From contig NC_079138.1 of the NCBI RefSeq assembly GCF_945859705.1, forward strand, positions 8,944,874 to 9,008,873: 64,000 nt of DNA, written 5' to 3'. The position numbers and the translations under genes were made by a program. Below, in pieces: positions 35,299 through 45,821 of this stretch (positions within the stretch are counted from its first letter, which is position 1; every line of letters starts with the position of its first letter). The notes beneath the pieces were generated by a model. It saw only the letters and a list, made by a program, of their open reading frames with translations, was not told the origin of the DNA and did no database searches. Source of the stretch: Episyrphus balteatus. Lineage: Eukaryota > Arthropoda > Insecta > Diptera > Syrphidae.

Positions 35299-36398
35299 TG
35301 TTCCTGCAAGAGTACGTGCGTTATTCTTTAATATAATTATGGAAAATGGTGGAATCCCATCGGAACTCATGACAAGTAGGACTATTTTTGTACCCAAAAA
35401 GTCTGGAGCTTCAGAACCAGGCCACTTCAGACCAATAAGCATTACTTCGGTTGCAGTAAGGCAGATGCACAAGATCTTCGCTACTAGACTTCGGTCTAGT
35501 GGAGAATGGAGCAGTTCCCCAATTGGCGTCATCCCATGAATGGAAGTACCTCGGTGTGGACATTAGACCAATTGGGCCAAAGAAGGCTGGACACGATTTG
35601 GCTCCGTATATGGAAAGTCTGAGCAAGGCTCCTTTAAACCACAGCAAAGACTGATAATATTACGGAGCTTCCAACCCGGATTCGAACGACGAGAGGCCTA
35701 GGAGAACTCGTAGTGATGTTCGGTGTCGAGCAGGTTGCAATATGGAGGAAACAGCTGCACATGTCATCCAGGGCTGTCATCGTACGCATGGTGGTCGTAT
35801 TAGAAGACAGAATGCAGTATGCAAGACACTGGTTCATGGACTTAAAGACAAAGGATACAGAGTGCAGGAAGAGCCTCATATACATACAGTGGAGGGTCTT
35901 AGAAAACCGGATATCGTGGCGACTAAAGATGGTAGAGTCCATGTCATCGACTCCCAAGTTGTGAGTGGAGCAACATCGATTAATAGCGCACACGAAAGAA
36001 AAAAGTGCTACTATGCTAACAACACCGACTTGGTCAACCAGCTAGCAGCTGCGAATAATATCAGAACAACAGACATCTCCCTTTCGACATGTACCATTTC
36101 ATGGAGAGGAATATGGGCATCAAAGTCGGCCGAATACTTGCAGCGCCTTGGGTTATCGAAGAAACTCTTAGCCGGAATAACAACAAGAGTACTACAAGGA
36201 AGTTCTACCAATTGAAACAGGTGGAACAAAATGACCAGTGTGGTTAGAACAGGAGTTGGCTAACTACGTCACATACTCTGGGGACACGCCCCCGCAACAT
36301 CAAGAAATCCGGAGCGAGAAAGAAGGCGGCTCATGTAATAACATCGCATGTGAATATGTGATTTTGGATGGTGAGGGTCCAACACTACTAGCTGAATT
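35299..36398 (+). mobile_element. Internally deleted R2 retrotransposon fragment
   Basis: Three pieces of R2 are joined head to tail: an RT piece (35299-35500, 'NGGIPSELMTSRTIFVPKK' and 'FRPISITSVAVRQMHKIFA'); a piece after motif C (about 35505-35662, matching R2 39245-39410); and the C-terminal zinc-knuckle, endonuclease and 3'UTR region (about 35663-36398, matching R2 39910-40645). The second join shares CTTCC with both parents. It lacks the last ~50 bp and the poly-A of R2 and passes directly into 28S-related DNA. It is about 90-95% similar by eye to the long R2 downstream. Confidence 0.85.
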
Positions 36399-36511
36399 CT
36401 TGAAATTTGAATTTTGTTCCCCGGATAGTAGTTTACGTAACCAATTGTGGAAATTTCTTGCTAAAAATCTTAAGATATATCGCAAGGTATTTTCTTTTGA
36501 TTTATAACGAC
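36399..36511 (+). rRNA. Possible AT-rich 28S expansion-segment sequence
   Basis: AT-rich DNA running without a break into clear 28S sequence. In insects an AT-rich expansion segment lies just upstream of this part of 28S, so this is probably rDNA too. I could not confirm it base by base. Confidence 0.4.
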
Positions 36512-36549
36512 TATCAATTAACAATCAATTCAGAACTGGCACGGACTTG

Positions 36550-36591
<42 letters not shown>

Positions 36592-36602
36592 CTAACGGGT
36601 GT

Positions 36603-36641
<39 letters not shown>

Positions 36642-36684
36642 AGTGAAGAAATTCAAGTAAGCGCGGGTCAACGGCGGGAGTAAC
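36512..36684 (+). rRNA. 28S rRNA gene fragment, left flank of R2
   Basis: It matches the insect 28S sequence upstream of the R2 site, including ATTAACAATCAATTCAGAAC, the GAACTGGCACGGACTTGGGG stretch, GTGATTTCTGCCCAGTGCTC and GGGTCAACGGCGGGAGTAAC. It ends at ...GGGAGTAAC. In 28S the next 16 bases before the R2 cleavage site are TATGACTCTCTTAAGG; they are missing here. The fragment is only a piece of the gene, interrupted by R2 and R1. Confidence 0.9.
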
Positions 36685-37375
36685 CCCACTTACGTGGGGT
36701 GGCTATATCTGTGCCCGAATCACTGTTTGGTTATGATACTACTCCCTGGGGTAGTGTACGTTGTCATAGATGTAGACTGTAAGGAGCGGAGATCTCGCCG
36801 GCTGTACTCTGGATATCTCGTAAAGTGGGATCCCTGCGGTGTACAGCTGTGTCGGAACCTTGGCAGAGACGGTGACTGTAGACTAAGAAGCGTGGGCCCA
36901 CGATAATATAGCTATTGTGTGTCTGCTGGGAGTCGAGGTTGCCATAGCCGTTGATTTGAATGCTAGTCCAGGGAGAACTTCTTCTCCTGCTCCTTGCGAG
37001 GAGCTCGGAACCTTGCTAAAAGAGTACCAAGAGTCATAGTTACATGTCTTACTAGCCTCCACGTGGCGACTGCTGGATAAGCCCTAATATAGAATTGAGA
37101 CCTGGCGAAGTGAAAAAACCTAGCCTACCACTCTTCTAAAAGGGGACGACCAATAAGTAAGACACAACGTGGATCTAAGGAGTTAACAGCAACTGGATCT
37201 CTAGGTTATTTGTGAGAACGAGGTAATTCATCAGCATTACTAACTTCATGTACCTGCCTTCACATCTACGGGTGGCATTTAACCTATACAACTGGAGGAG
37301 GTTGGGCTCTCTAGCCCATAGGCATGTGGGGTTGCCAGCTCTACACGTCTAAAAACTGTTGGCCCAAAAAACATA
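36685..37375 (+). other. R2 5'UTR with strong stem-loops
   Basis: It begins with a CCCAC-TTAC-GTGGG stem (extended by one C from 28S). A second local hairpin is ACTAC/GTAGT near 36734-36751. R2 5' ends usually form an HDV-like self-cleaving ribozyme. A 7-base complement to 28S GGGAGTA (36677-36683) occurs as TACTCCC at 36736-36742 and could be its P1, but the remaining helices could not be assigned. Confidence 0.5.
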
Positions 37376-40300
37376 GTGAATAAAAACGGAAAATTCACTC
37401 GGTGTAAGCCTCGGAGCACCGAGCCAGCAGAGCTTGTGGCGAAGTCAACGAATGATTCCCCACCTGAGGAAGGAGTTCCACCAGATCCGGTACCAGACTC
37501 GCAACCATCTGGGTCACAACAAGAAAGTGTAAGGTGCCGATATTGTCAGAGAACTTTTAAGAATAAGAGAGGCCTTGGTGTTCACGTGAGATCCGCACAT
37601 CCAGACGAGAGGAACGAAGAAATTGTTGTCGAACGAGTGAAGAAACAATGGTGTTAAGAAGAGCTGCGTATGATGGCAAGGATTGAAGCAGAAGGAATAA
37701 GAAATGGTGCTCGATTCATCAATCAATACTTACACCAGAGAATGCCTGGACGGTCACTCGAAGCTATCAAAGGAGTAAGGAGAAAGCCATCATACAAAGA
37801 TTATGTAGATTCAGCATTTGTAGAAGAAGAAAACACCACACGAGAAGACGACAACATATCGAATCGAGAATTAGACCTGGAAGACAACACCAATGAACAA
37901 CCAGCGACCACCAACCCTATTAAAGAAGCCATAAAACACCTCATTATTGGGCTTGAAGGTTTCCAAGAGTTCCGAACTACAGAGCTTATTGATCTTGCGA
38001 GGTTACGACTGGATAATATGGACGTGTAAACTAACTGCTCTATTTGGCTGCGAACAGTATTTCCCCCACCGATACGAAGACGAGCAACAAACACGGTGAG
38101 AGTAGTAAGGACAAATAACGCCATACCCAGATGGAGGCAGAGACGAAAAGAATATGCCCGGATGCAGTCGTTATTTAAGAAGGACACGGGAGCAGCGGCA
38201 AAATTGGCTCTGGATGGCCCAGTAGATTCGGAACTCCCCACTATGACATCCTTATGTGAGTATTGGAAACCAATCTTCGAAGAACCATCAGTTCCTATAC
38301 GAGAAAAAAACGCACGAGTTCGACCAAACCCTGACTTGCAGAACATATGGACGGCCATTACGGAAGAAGAAGTGACTAACACCAACATTTCACTATCATC
38401 AGAACCTGGTCTAGATGGTATATCACCAAGACAATGGCGGTCTGTTCCTGCAAAAGTTCGTGCGTTATTTTTTAATGTAATTATGGAAAATGGTGGATTC
38501 CCAGCGGAACTCATGACGAGTAGAACAATTTTTGTACCCAAAAAGTCTGGAGCATCAGAACCAGGCCACTTCAGACCAATAAGCATTACGTCGGTTGCAG
38601 TAAGGCAAATGCACAAGATTTTCGCCACTAGACTACGATCAAGTGACCTAATTGACGAGAAACAAAGGTGCTTAGAGGATGGATGCGCGGAGAATCTTGC
38701 GGTACTAGCTACAGTTTTGGATGATTCGAGACGCAACCTTAAGGAGGTACACATCGCGTCACTTGATGTAGCCAAGGCATTTGACAGCGTTAGCCATCAT
38801 GCAATTAGTGAAATGTTAAGACGAAGAGGCCTACCATCTGCCTTCAACAATTACATCACAAGAGCATACTAATTATCAACGACTGTTATCGAGAGTAATG
38901 GTGAGAGGTCGCAAGAAATAAGGGTGCAAAGAGGAGTTAAGCAGGGAGATCCACTGTCTGCGTACATATTTTGTATGATAGTTGACGACGTGTTGGCAGT
39001 AATACCTTCGGAAGTTGGATATGGCATAAATGACAACAGAATTAATGCCTTTGCCTATGCTGACGACATCATCTTATTAACATCTACAAGGCATGGTATG
39101 CAGACATCCCTGAACCTATTGGAATCGAAGGCTGAAGAGAAAGGTCTACTAATGAACACCTTGAAGTGTGGAGCGGTCTCGATTGTTCCGGATGGGAAGA
39201 ACAAAACATACAAAGTCCTAAGCCAAAAACAATTCTACTTGAAGAATGGACCAGTCCCCCAATTAGCATCATCACATGAATGGAAATATCTTGGTGTGGA
39301 CATAAGACCGATTGGTCCAAAGAAGGCTGGACACGATTTAGCTCCGTATATCGAAAGTCTGAGCAAGGCTCCTTTAAAACCTCAGCAAAGGCTTAAGATA
39401 TTACGGAGCTTCCTCATCCCTAGATTATTCCATAAATTAGTTCTGTCAACTGTCACCATGGATAGGCTAAAAACAATGGATAAAACTATTCGAGCGAGTG
39501 TAAGAAAGTGGCTCAGGCTTCCAGCTGATGTGGCTTTGGGATACTTCCATGCGTCGATTGCTGATGTAGGTCTTGGAATACCAGCGTTAACAACCAGTGT
39601 ACCGGGATTAGTACTGTCTAGATACCAGAACATGGCATCTTCCTCATCATCGGCGGTTAGAGCTGTATCACAGGGACATTGGGTATCCCATAAGCTGGAA
39701 TGGAGTCACAAGGTTCTTATAAAAGACGGAGTCACACTATACACGAAGATGGATAGGGAGAAATGGTGGGCTGAAAGCCTATACGGATCAACAGATGGTA
39801 CTGAGATAAGGGAAGCCGCTAAGTCTAAGCTTTCGACCGTGTGGATGGAGAATAGCCTTTTTGCTGTCCCAGGTAGTGAATTCATCCAAAATATCCATGT
39901 TCGAGTCAACTGTCTTCCAACCCGGATTCGAACTACGAGAGGCCTCAGGAGAACTCGTAGTGATGTTCGGTGTCGAGCAGGTTGCAATTTAGATGAAACA
40001 GCTGCACATGTCATCCAAGGCTGTCACCGAACACATGGTGGTCGCATAAGAAGACATAATGCAGTATGTAAGACACTGGTTCATGGACTGAAGGACAAGG
40101 GATATAGAGTGCAGGAAGAGCCACATATACATACGGTGGAGGGCCTTAGAAAACCAGATATCGTGGCGACTAAGGATGGTAGAGTCCATGTCATCGACTC
40201 CCAAGTTGTGAGTGGAGCAACGTCAATTAATAGTGCACACGAAAGGAAAAAGTCCTATTATGCTGATAACACCGACTTGGTCAACCAATTAGCGACCACG

Positions 40301-40510
40301 AACAATGTTAGAACAACAGACATCTCCTTTTCGACAGGTACCATCTCATGGAGAGGAATATGGGCATCAAAGTCAGCCGAGTACTTGCAGCGCCTTGGGT
40401 TAACGAAGAAACTCTTATCCGGAATAACAACAAGAGTGCTACAAGGAAGTTCTACCAATTGGAACAGGTGGAATAAGATGACCAGTGTGGTTAGAACAGG
40501 AGTTGGCTAA
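37376..40510 (+). pseudogene. R2 ORF (C2H2/Myb, reverse transcriptase, RLE endonuclease) with three TAA stops
   Basis: One frame spans 1045 codons, the usual R2 length. Positions: C2H2 finger (Cys54, Cys57, His70, His75); Myb-like 'RSLEAIKGVRRKPSYK' (~115); 'EPGLDGISPRQW' (~345); 'GHFRPISITSVAVRQMHKIF' (~400); RT motif A 'SLDVAKAFDSV' (~463); motif B 'RGVKQGDPLSAYIF'; motif C 'FAYADDIILL' (~558); Cys-His knuckle 'CNLDETAAHVIQGC' (~868); and PD-(D/E)XK endonuclease 'KPDIVATK' with 'VIDSQVV' (~926-942). In-frame TAA codons at 37655, 38027 and 38870 are the only breaks. A GTG at 37376 is the first candidate start after an upstream TAG; R2 ORFs often lack an obvious AUG. The protein would nick 28S and prime reverse transcription. 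Confidence 0.9.
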
Positions 40511-40681
40511 CTACGTCACATTCTCTGGGGAACTCGCCCCCACAACATCAAGAAATCCGCAGCGAGAAAGAAGGCGGCTCATGCAATAACATCGCATTTG
40601 AATATGTGGTTTTGGTTGGTGAGAGTCCAACACTACTCGCTGAAATCGATTACCTCAGCAGTGAACATTAGTTTCCCACAT

Positions 40682-40713
<32 letters not shown>
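40511..40713 (+). other. R2 3'UTR and 29-A tail
   Basis: A non-coding 174 bp followed by A29 that joins 28S directly. The 3'UTR is shared with the deleted R2 copy at 36236-36398. A poly-A tail of this length at the 28S junction is known for some insect R2 elements, while others end without A's. Confidence 0.85.
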
Positions 40714-40770
<57 letters not shown>

Positions 40771-40774
40771 TACT
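40714..40774 (+). rRNA. 28S rRNA gene fragment between R2 and R1 sites (61 bp)
   Basis: It begins TAGCCAAATGCCTCGTCATC and ends GAGATTCCTACT. Insect 28S runs the same until GTCCCTATCTACT, the R1 target. The fragment therefore covers the 60 bp between the R2 site and the R1 target plus one base, and ends precisely where R1 insertions begin. Confidence 0.95.
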
Positions 40775-41347
40775 AACGTAACGGGGAAGCAATGCAAAGC
40801 GTGTATATTGATCAAGATTGTCAAGCACTTGATTGAGAATTGCGCAAGGGATCCTCGTTCCCTACCGTAACAGCGGTAAAGATAAAAGAATGTCAGATGT
40901 AAGGATACTCACTTGTACTCGTACTTGTGTTTGAAGCCTTGCTGAACAGTCTGACTCGTAGTTACAGGCTTCTATTACAAAAGCTTACCACGGGTACTAG
41001 GAGCCCCTATACGGAGGACTAGTCCAAAGTATAGCCTAGTAGTTTGGCGAGGCCCCCTACCACTAGCTTAGATTATGGATTCTGCTGTTAAAGAATTCAA
41101 AAATAAATGATTATGGGCATAAGTATACAATTATTGAAAATTAAAAAGAGTGATCATTTCCCAAAGATAAGCTCTCTAAATTTAATGAAAGAATCGTGTA
41201 TTGTTGCAAATAACCATTACGATGGAGTCCAGTTCGCTGGACTGCGGCGTGTGGTGAAGCGATTCTATCACTCCGTTATTGTGGGTAGGCCCACCGTGTA
41301 GATTAATGCTAACGCAAGGTGCCGCACGTTAAGCATACTTATAATAG
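40775..41347 (+). mobile_element. 5'-truncated R1 tail (3'UTR) at the 28S R1 site
   Basis: An R1-type 3'UTR whose end has the same GTGGG-TAGG-CCCAC hairpin (near 41282-41295) and a CACGTTAAG terminus, followed by TGTCCCTATTTACT. A longer copy is at 49931-50565; this one lacks 58 bp after 'ggccccct' (41048-41056). It joins 28S at CCTACT, so it looks like a strongly 5'-truncated R1 inserted at the canonical R1 site with loss of the upstream target copy. Confidence 0.85.
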
Positions 41348-41361
41348 TGTCCCTATTTACT
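41348..41361. repeat. R1 14-bp target-derived spacer
   Basis: TGTCCCTATTTACT, one base (C to T) from the 28S R1 target duplication TGTCCCTATCTACT. It is located between an R1 3' end and the 5' end of the next R1. Confidence 0.9.
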
Positions 41362-41570
41362 CCAGTTCAGTTTTGTATCTCGTGGCGGACGGTTGTCTTT
41401 GCTCCGATAAAATTAAATTTGTTGTCGTGATTGGTGTTTTGTTGGTGGTTGTCGGTTTTTCCAAAGAAAGGTTTAAAGTCGGTTTTATTACGGTTCGGTG
41501 AAGTTGTGCGCGACCCTTAAAAACAGGCTTTATCTTTGGTGCGTGACCCTTCGCGGAAAAGGCAATAACA

Positions 41571-41893
41571 GTGGTGAAGTGCGAGGAATTAGCAAATTGC
41601 TGTTCCAGGAACACAAGTGCAGCTGGTGGTAATAAAAATTTTAGAGCTAGGATTTGGGAAACTTTGTCTTCCAATTCCAGGAACTCCTAAGTGGTTGGTG
41701 TAGTGAGAGAATTTGTTGTTCTAGGAACACAAGTGCAGCTGTGGTGAAGTGCAAGGAACTAGCTAATTGCTGTTCCAGGAACATTTGTGCAGCTGGTGGC
41801 AATAATATATTAGAGCGAGGAACTGGGAAATTTTGATTCCCAATTCCAGGAACTCTTAAGTGATTGGTGTAGTGAGAGAATTTGTGTGCAGCT
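41571..41893 (+). repeat. Two tandem subrepeats in R1 5'UTR
   Basis: Units 41571-41740 and 41741-41893 both start GTGGTGAAGTGC and end in GTGCAGCT. Each contains TTCCAGGAA twice, and the first also contains TTCTAGGAA (41603, 41675, 41719, 41773, 41844). The same pair occurs in copy G at 50789-51111. R1-A copies carry a single, shorter version. Internal promoters of non-LTR elements lie in the 5'UTR, so a regulatory role is plausible but inferred. Confidence 0.8.
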
Positions 41894-41901
41894 GTGTGAA
41901 A

Positions 41902-43574
41902 ATGAGTGAAAACGATATTGTGGGACTAACGTCCGATTGTGACGCGTTAGGTAATGCTTCGGACAAGGGGAAGGTGAAGAAACTCACCAAAAAAGGGAGT
42001 TTATAAAAGATGCCAGTGCAAGTGAAAGTGAAACAATAAAAATTAATAAGGAAAATAAGGCCAGGAATTACCTTAAAAGAAAGAATAAGGAAGCCAAGGC
42101 TAGGGAAGAGGCGAGAGCGTTAGCTGCAACTACAGCTGATTGCAATCTCGTTAATTTTAAGGTCCCAGAAGTTCCTGTGCAGGAGATGGATGCCGAGGAA
42201 GAATCCATTAAAAACAAGAGAGAAGGAACTGACGATGATGCCCCAACCGCCTCAAAGAAAATGAGGACCAAGGCAAAGGACGAAAGAAAGGACGAAGGAA
42301 AGGACGAAGGAAAAATCGAAGAAACAGAAGCTACAGCGACCCCAGAAGCCACGGGGACTGCCAAGTCCAGCGATGTGGTGGAGGTGGTATCATCCGACCA
42401 GGTGGCTGGTAAGCCGGATGATGATGGTAAGTCGAAGACTTCATTAGGTAATATTATCGTTCATTTGGGGGAGATAAAAACATGTATTGGAAAAGTTGTG
42501 TCCCTTGTTCCGCAGGTTGCGGAAGATATTATTAGAATCAGCTCAAGCTACGAGGGCTTAGTGATGCGGTTGGTCGGAGAGAATGAGCGTCTTAAAGGAC
42601 GCTTAGAAGCCTCTACGGCTAGGGAAGTTGACTTTGGAAGAACAACATTTGGAGCCTCCACGGCTAAGAAAAGTCCACCGGTGCCAGCCCCAAGAAAAAG
42701 TAAGGGCATCGTGGATGAAAGGATTGATAATAAGAGGGTAGGTGTTCCAATTGGAGTTGGAGCTGCGGGTCCTTCTTGGCCCCAGCTAGAATCTTTGGCT
42801 AGGGCACCGAAAGTAGGTTCGGATAAATGTTTAAAAGCACCTTCGGTTTCCAAGCCGCAGGTGACGTATTCCCTTATCCTGAAGGGAAAATCAGAAGAGG
42901 ACGTCAGGAGTAAATTTACTCAGTCGGTAGGTCCTGAATTAGGGAAGATTAGGGTTCACTCAATCGGAAGGAATAAGAAGGGCGAATTTGTAGTTAGGGT
43001 TCCTACAGAAAACGAAAGAGCAGGAATTTTGGATCATCCCAAAATAAAGGAGCTAGGTTTAACTGGGTCGTTTAGCACTAAATTAGGTCCAAGAGTGGTA
43101 GTTCAAAGGAGCCTTAGGCAATTAAGCACGGAAGAATTTGCTAGGGACCTTCACAGGAAAAATTTGGCCCATCTTAGTGAAGAGGAGTTCAAGAAAAATG
43201 TCAAGATAATTTCGGAATGGAAAATAGGAACGGGTTTTGTAGACGTTATCATCGAAACCAGCGAAAGCATTTTTAAGTGCTTCATGGCCGCCAGAAGAGT
43301 ATTCATAAAATACTCTTCATTTGAAGTTTAAGAACTTCCGGCAATCCCTAATTGCAGGAGATGCTTGGCCACTGACCATATGCTTGCTAGGTGCAAAGCT
43401 AGGGATGTAGTTTGTAGAAATTGTGGGAATGAGGGTCACTTTGCCAGAATGTGCACCAAGGCGATTCACTGCAGGGACTGTGCAAAGCACGGTTGGTTGG
43501 CAGGACACGAAATGTTGACAGACAAGTGTCCTTGGTACAAGGACCAGGTAGCTAGGAGGGGAAGTCGTTTTTAA
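41902..43574 (+). pseudogene. R1 ORF1 (MSE-type) pseudogene, copy F
   Basis: Matches the open ORF1 at 51120. It is broken by loss of one A in the run near 41995 (frameshift) and by AAA to TAA at 43329-43331. The 384 codons 42177-43331 are open. Downstream the three CCHC knuckles survive, including 'CRNCGNEGHFARMC', which the copy at 51120 has partly lost. Its core block is only distantly similar to that of the R1-A ORF1s. Confidence 0.85.
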
Positions 43575-45821
43575 ATGATGGTACAACTAATTCAATTGAT
43601 TTGTCAGGGCGCATATAGGGCGACAATAGATGTTGGGGTCTTTTTGTGCAACGCCAAATGTAGCTTTGCGCTATTGCAGGAACCTTATGTTTCCAATGGA
43701 AGTGTAAGGGGACTGCCAGCTGCAATGCGATCATTCACCAACAGGAGTGGCAGCGCTGCTATTGTGGTGAATGATGTAAACATGGAAGCGTTGTTAGTGT
43801 TTGAAAGTGAGCATGGTCTGTGTGTGTATGTTGAAGGTGAGTTTGGTAGGATGTATCTTTGTAGTGTTTATTGCAAATTTTCTGAGGATATTCATCCTTA
43901 TATAGGTTTCATGGATAGGGTGTTAGAGTTAGTGGGAAGCAATTCGCTGATTTTTGGAATTGATGCCAACACAATTTCATCAGCGTGGTATTCGAAAATG
44001 AGGGGACATTCTTCTGAGTCCCGAAAAATTAGCAGGGGAGTGGAATTGATGGAGTGGATGGTTGAAAGAAATGTGTACAGCATCAATCAACCGAGCGAGC
44101 TGTACACATTCCATAGTACAAATGGGAAGAGTGACATTGACGTGACTCTGGTGAATGGTGCAGCGGACAGCTCATTCAGCTTTCACTGGACAATTCTCGA
44201 GGGAAGAGGGGTGAGTGACCACAACAAAGTTATCGTTGAGATCACTCCCCTTACCGAATCTCGGGGTGTCCTGGGGGATCTGAGTGAAAGGCGCTGGCAA
44301 CTGAACAATGTCAATTGGACATTGTATCAGGAGCAAATCAAAGCTAGACTTGAGTCAATGCCACTCAGTGGCTGAATATAAACAATTGTTATATTCAGCC
44401 AAGGAAGAAAATTGGCGGACTTTTGCTGAAGAGCATAGCGATGATCCTTGGGGAAAGGTTTATCGCATCTGCAGGGGTAGAAAAGAATCCTCGATAGGTA
44501 GCATCAAAGAGGGAAGTGTAAAATAAGGGAAGTTGGCTGTGAAGAAGTAGACCTCTGGAAGAGCTACTTCTCTGACAGAAGTGCTAGGATAATTGGAAGG
44601 AATAGGTGTAGAACCATTGGTGTTGAGCGGGGTTGCCCACAGGGATCCATAGCAGGACCTTTTATTTGGAACCTGATGATGGATTCTCTGTTGACAGTTC
44701 TCGCTAGTATGGAGAAAACAAGTTGTATAGCGTTTGCTGATGACTTGTTAATTTTGGTCGAAGACACTTCACGTGACAGAGTAGGGCGGCTTGGTAGTGT
44801 TGCAATGGCTAGGGTAATTGAATGGGGTATGAGTGTGGGAGTGGATGTGTCAATGGAAAAGACGGCAACTATGTTGCTCAAAGGCAAGTTATCGCCTGGT
44901 CGTAATCCTATTGTCACATCCACTCTTGGTAATCTGAGATATGTTAAGGAAACTACATATCTTGGAATTGTCATGAGTGAGAGAATGAACTTCGGCCCTC
45001 ATCTTGTTCGAGTTAAGAACAAGTTAACGGCCGTCGTTCCGACTGTTCGAAGAATGCTTACGCGAGATTGGGGTCTTAGTAGGAAGGCAGCTCGTACAAT
45101 ATATGATGGGCTTTTTGTTGCATGTGCAACATTTGGTGCACCAGTATGGTACGAAACTGCTAAGAAGGTTGAGGGAAGGAAAAAGATCTTATCCTGTCAA
45201 AGGATAATGATCCATGGGATGCTACCAGTGTGTCGCACAATTTATACTGAAGCTATGCAAATCTTAGCTGGTGTTCCACCCCTTGACTTGGAGTTGATAC
45301 GAACGGGTATCAACTACAAGTTAAAAAAAGGACTGGAGCTGTCCTCTACGGACTGGGAAGAGTGCTCTGAATTCAGGATGTTGAATCTCAGAGATAGGAA
45401 AGAGAGACTTAAGAATTGTGTTCTTAATAGATGGCAACGTAGATGGGAAGATAGCGAACGAGGGAGAGCGACTTTTGAGTTTCTCCCTAGGGTCGAAGAT
45501 GCTTTAAAGTGCTGCTTCCAAAATCTTGATCTACACATGTGCTTCTTATTGACTGGTCATGGCTCCCTGAATGCATTTTTGCACCAGAGAACCTTGGCTG
45601 AGTCGCCTGATTGCATATGTGGCGAAAGAGAGGATTGGAAGCATGTACTGGTAGGATGTCCACTATACTCTGTTGATAGGGATTTGCAGGCAATGGGCAT
45701 TTCAATGCTCAATAGTGATTGGGATTTTAGTCGTGTTCTCTTTTCTGGGCAAACTAGAGAAGCTTTTAGAGTTTATGCAAACAGCATATTTACTAAACGT
45801 AGGGAATTAACGCAGGCATAG
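43575..45821 (+). pseudogene. R1 ORF2 with two internal deletions, copy F
   Basis: The endonuclease is open (43575-44375), but the active-site QLNCQ reads QLICQ (Asn to Ile). After a deletion a short linker piece continues in another frame (to 44520). A second deletion brings in the RT from 'KIREVGCEEVDLWKSYFSD' onward. The final 433 codons (44523-45821) are open, with motif B 'RGCPQGSIAGPFIWNLMMDS', motif C 'FADDLLILVED', 'VKETTYLGIVMS' and the CCHC 'CICGEREDWKHVLVGC'. Motif A is lost. Confidence 0.9.

Larger units (their letters stand above)
36685..40713 (+). mobile_element. R2 retrotransposon, complete length, in its 28S target
   Basis: A 4.0-kb element with 5'UTR (36685-37375), a single ORF (37376-40510, three internal stops), 3'UTR (40511-40684) and a 29-A tail (40685-40713). 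The 3' side joins TAGCCAAATGCCTCGTCATC, the exact downstream side of the R2 cleavage site in 28S. The 5' side follows 28S ...GGGAGTAAC with loss of 16 bp. The one N-terminal C2H2 finger (followed by a Myb-like region) places it with R2 elements having a reduced set of fingers. Confidence 0.95.

Noticed and set aside
34680..35532. Long minus-strand open frames of Phe/Ile/Leu/Tyr repeats
   Set aside because: They are the TTTTA microsatellite, which has no stop in any minus-strand frame; not a protein gene.
36685..36760. Firm call of an HDV-like ribozyme at the R2 5' end
   Set aside because: Only a candidate P1 could be found; P2, P3, P1.1 and P4 could not be assigned and a competing hairpin exists. 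Kept as a low-interest hypothesis.
37801..38775. 324-codon minus-strand open frame
   Set aside because: It is antisense to the R2 reverse transcriptase frame, whose domains are recognisable on the plus strand.
37655..38872. Stop-codon reassignment or readthrough in R2 (three TAA codons)
   Set aside because: The neighbouring R1 copies are also damaged, and nothing suggests recoding; point mutations in a dead copy are the simpler reading.
40685..40713. Poly-A run as evidence of a processed pseudogene
   Set aside because: It is the R2 tail: it follows the R2 3'UTR and joins the exact 28S cleavage site.
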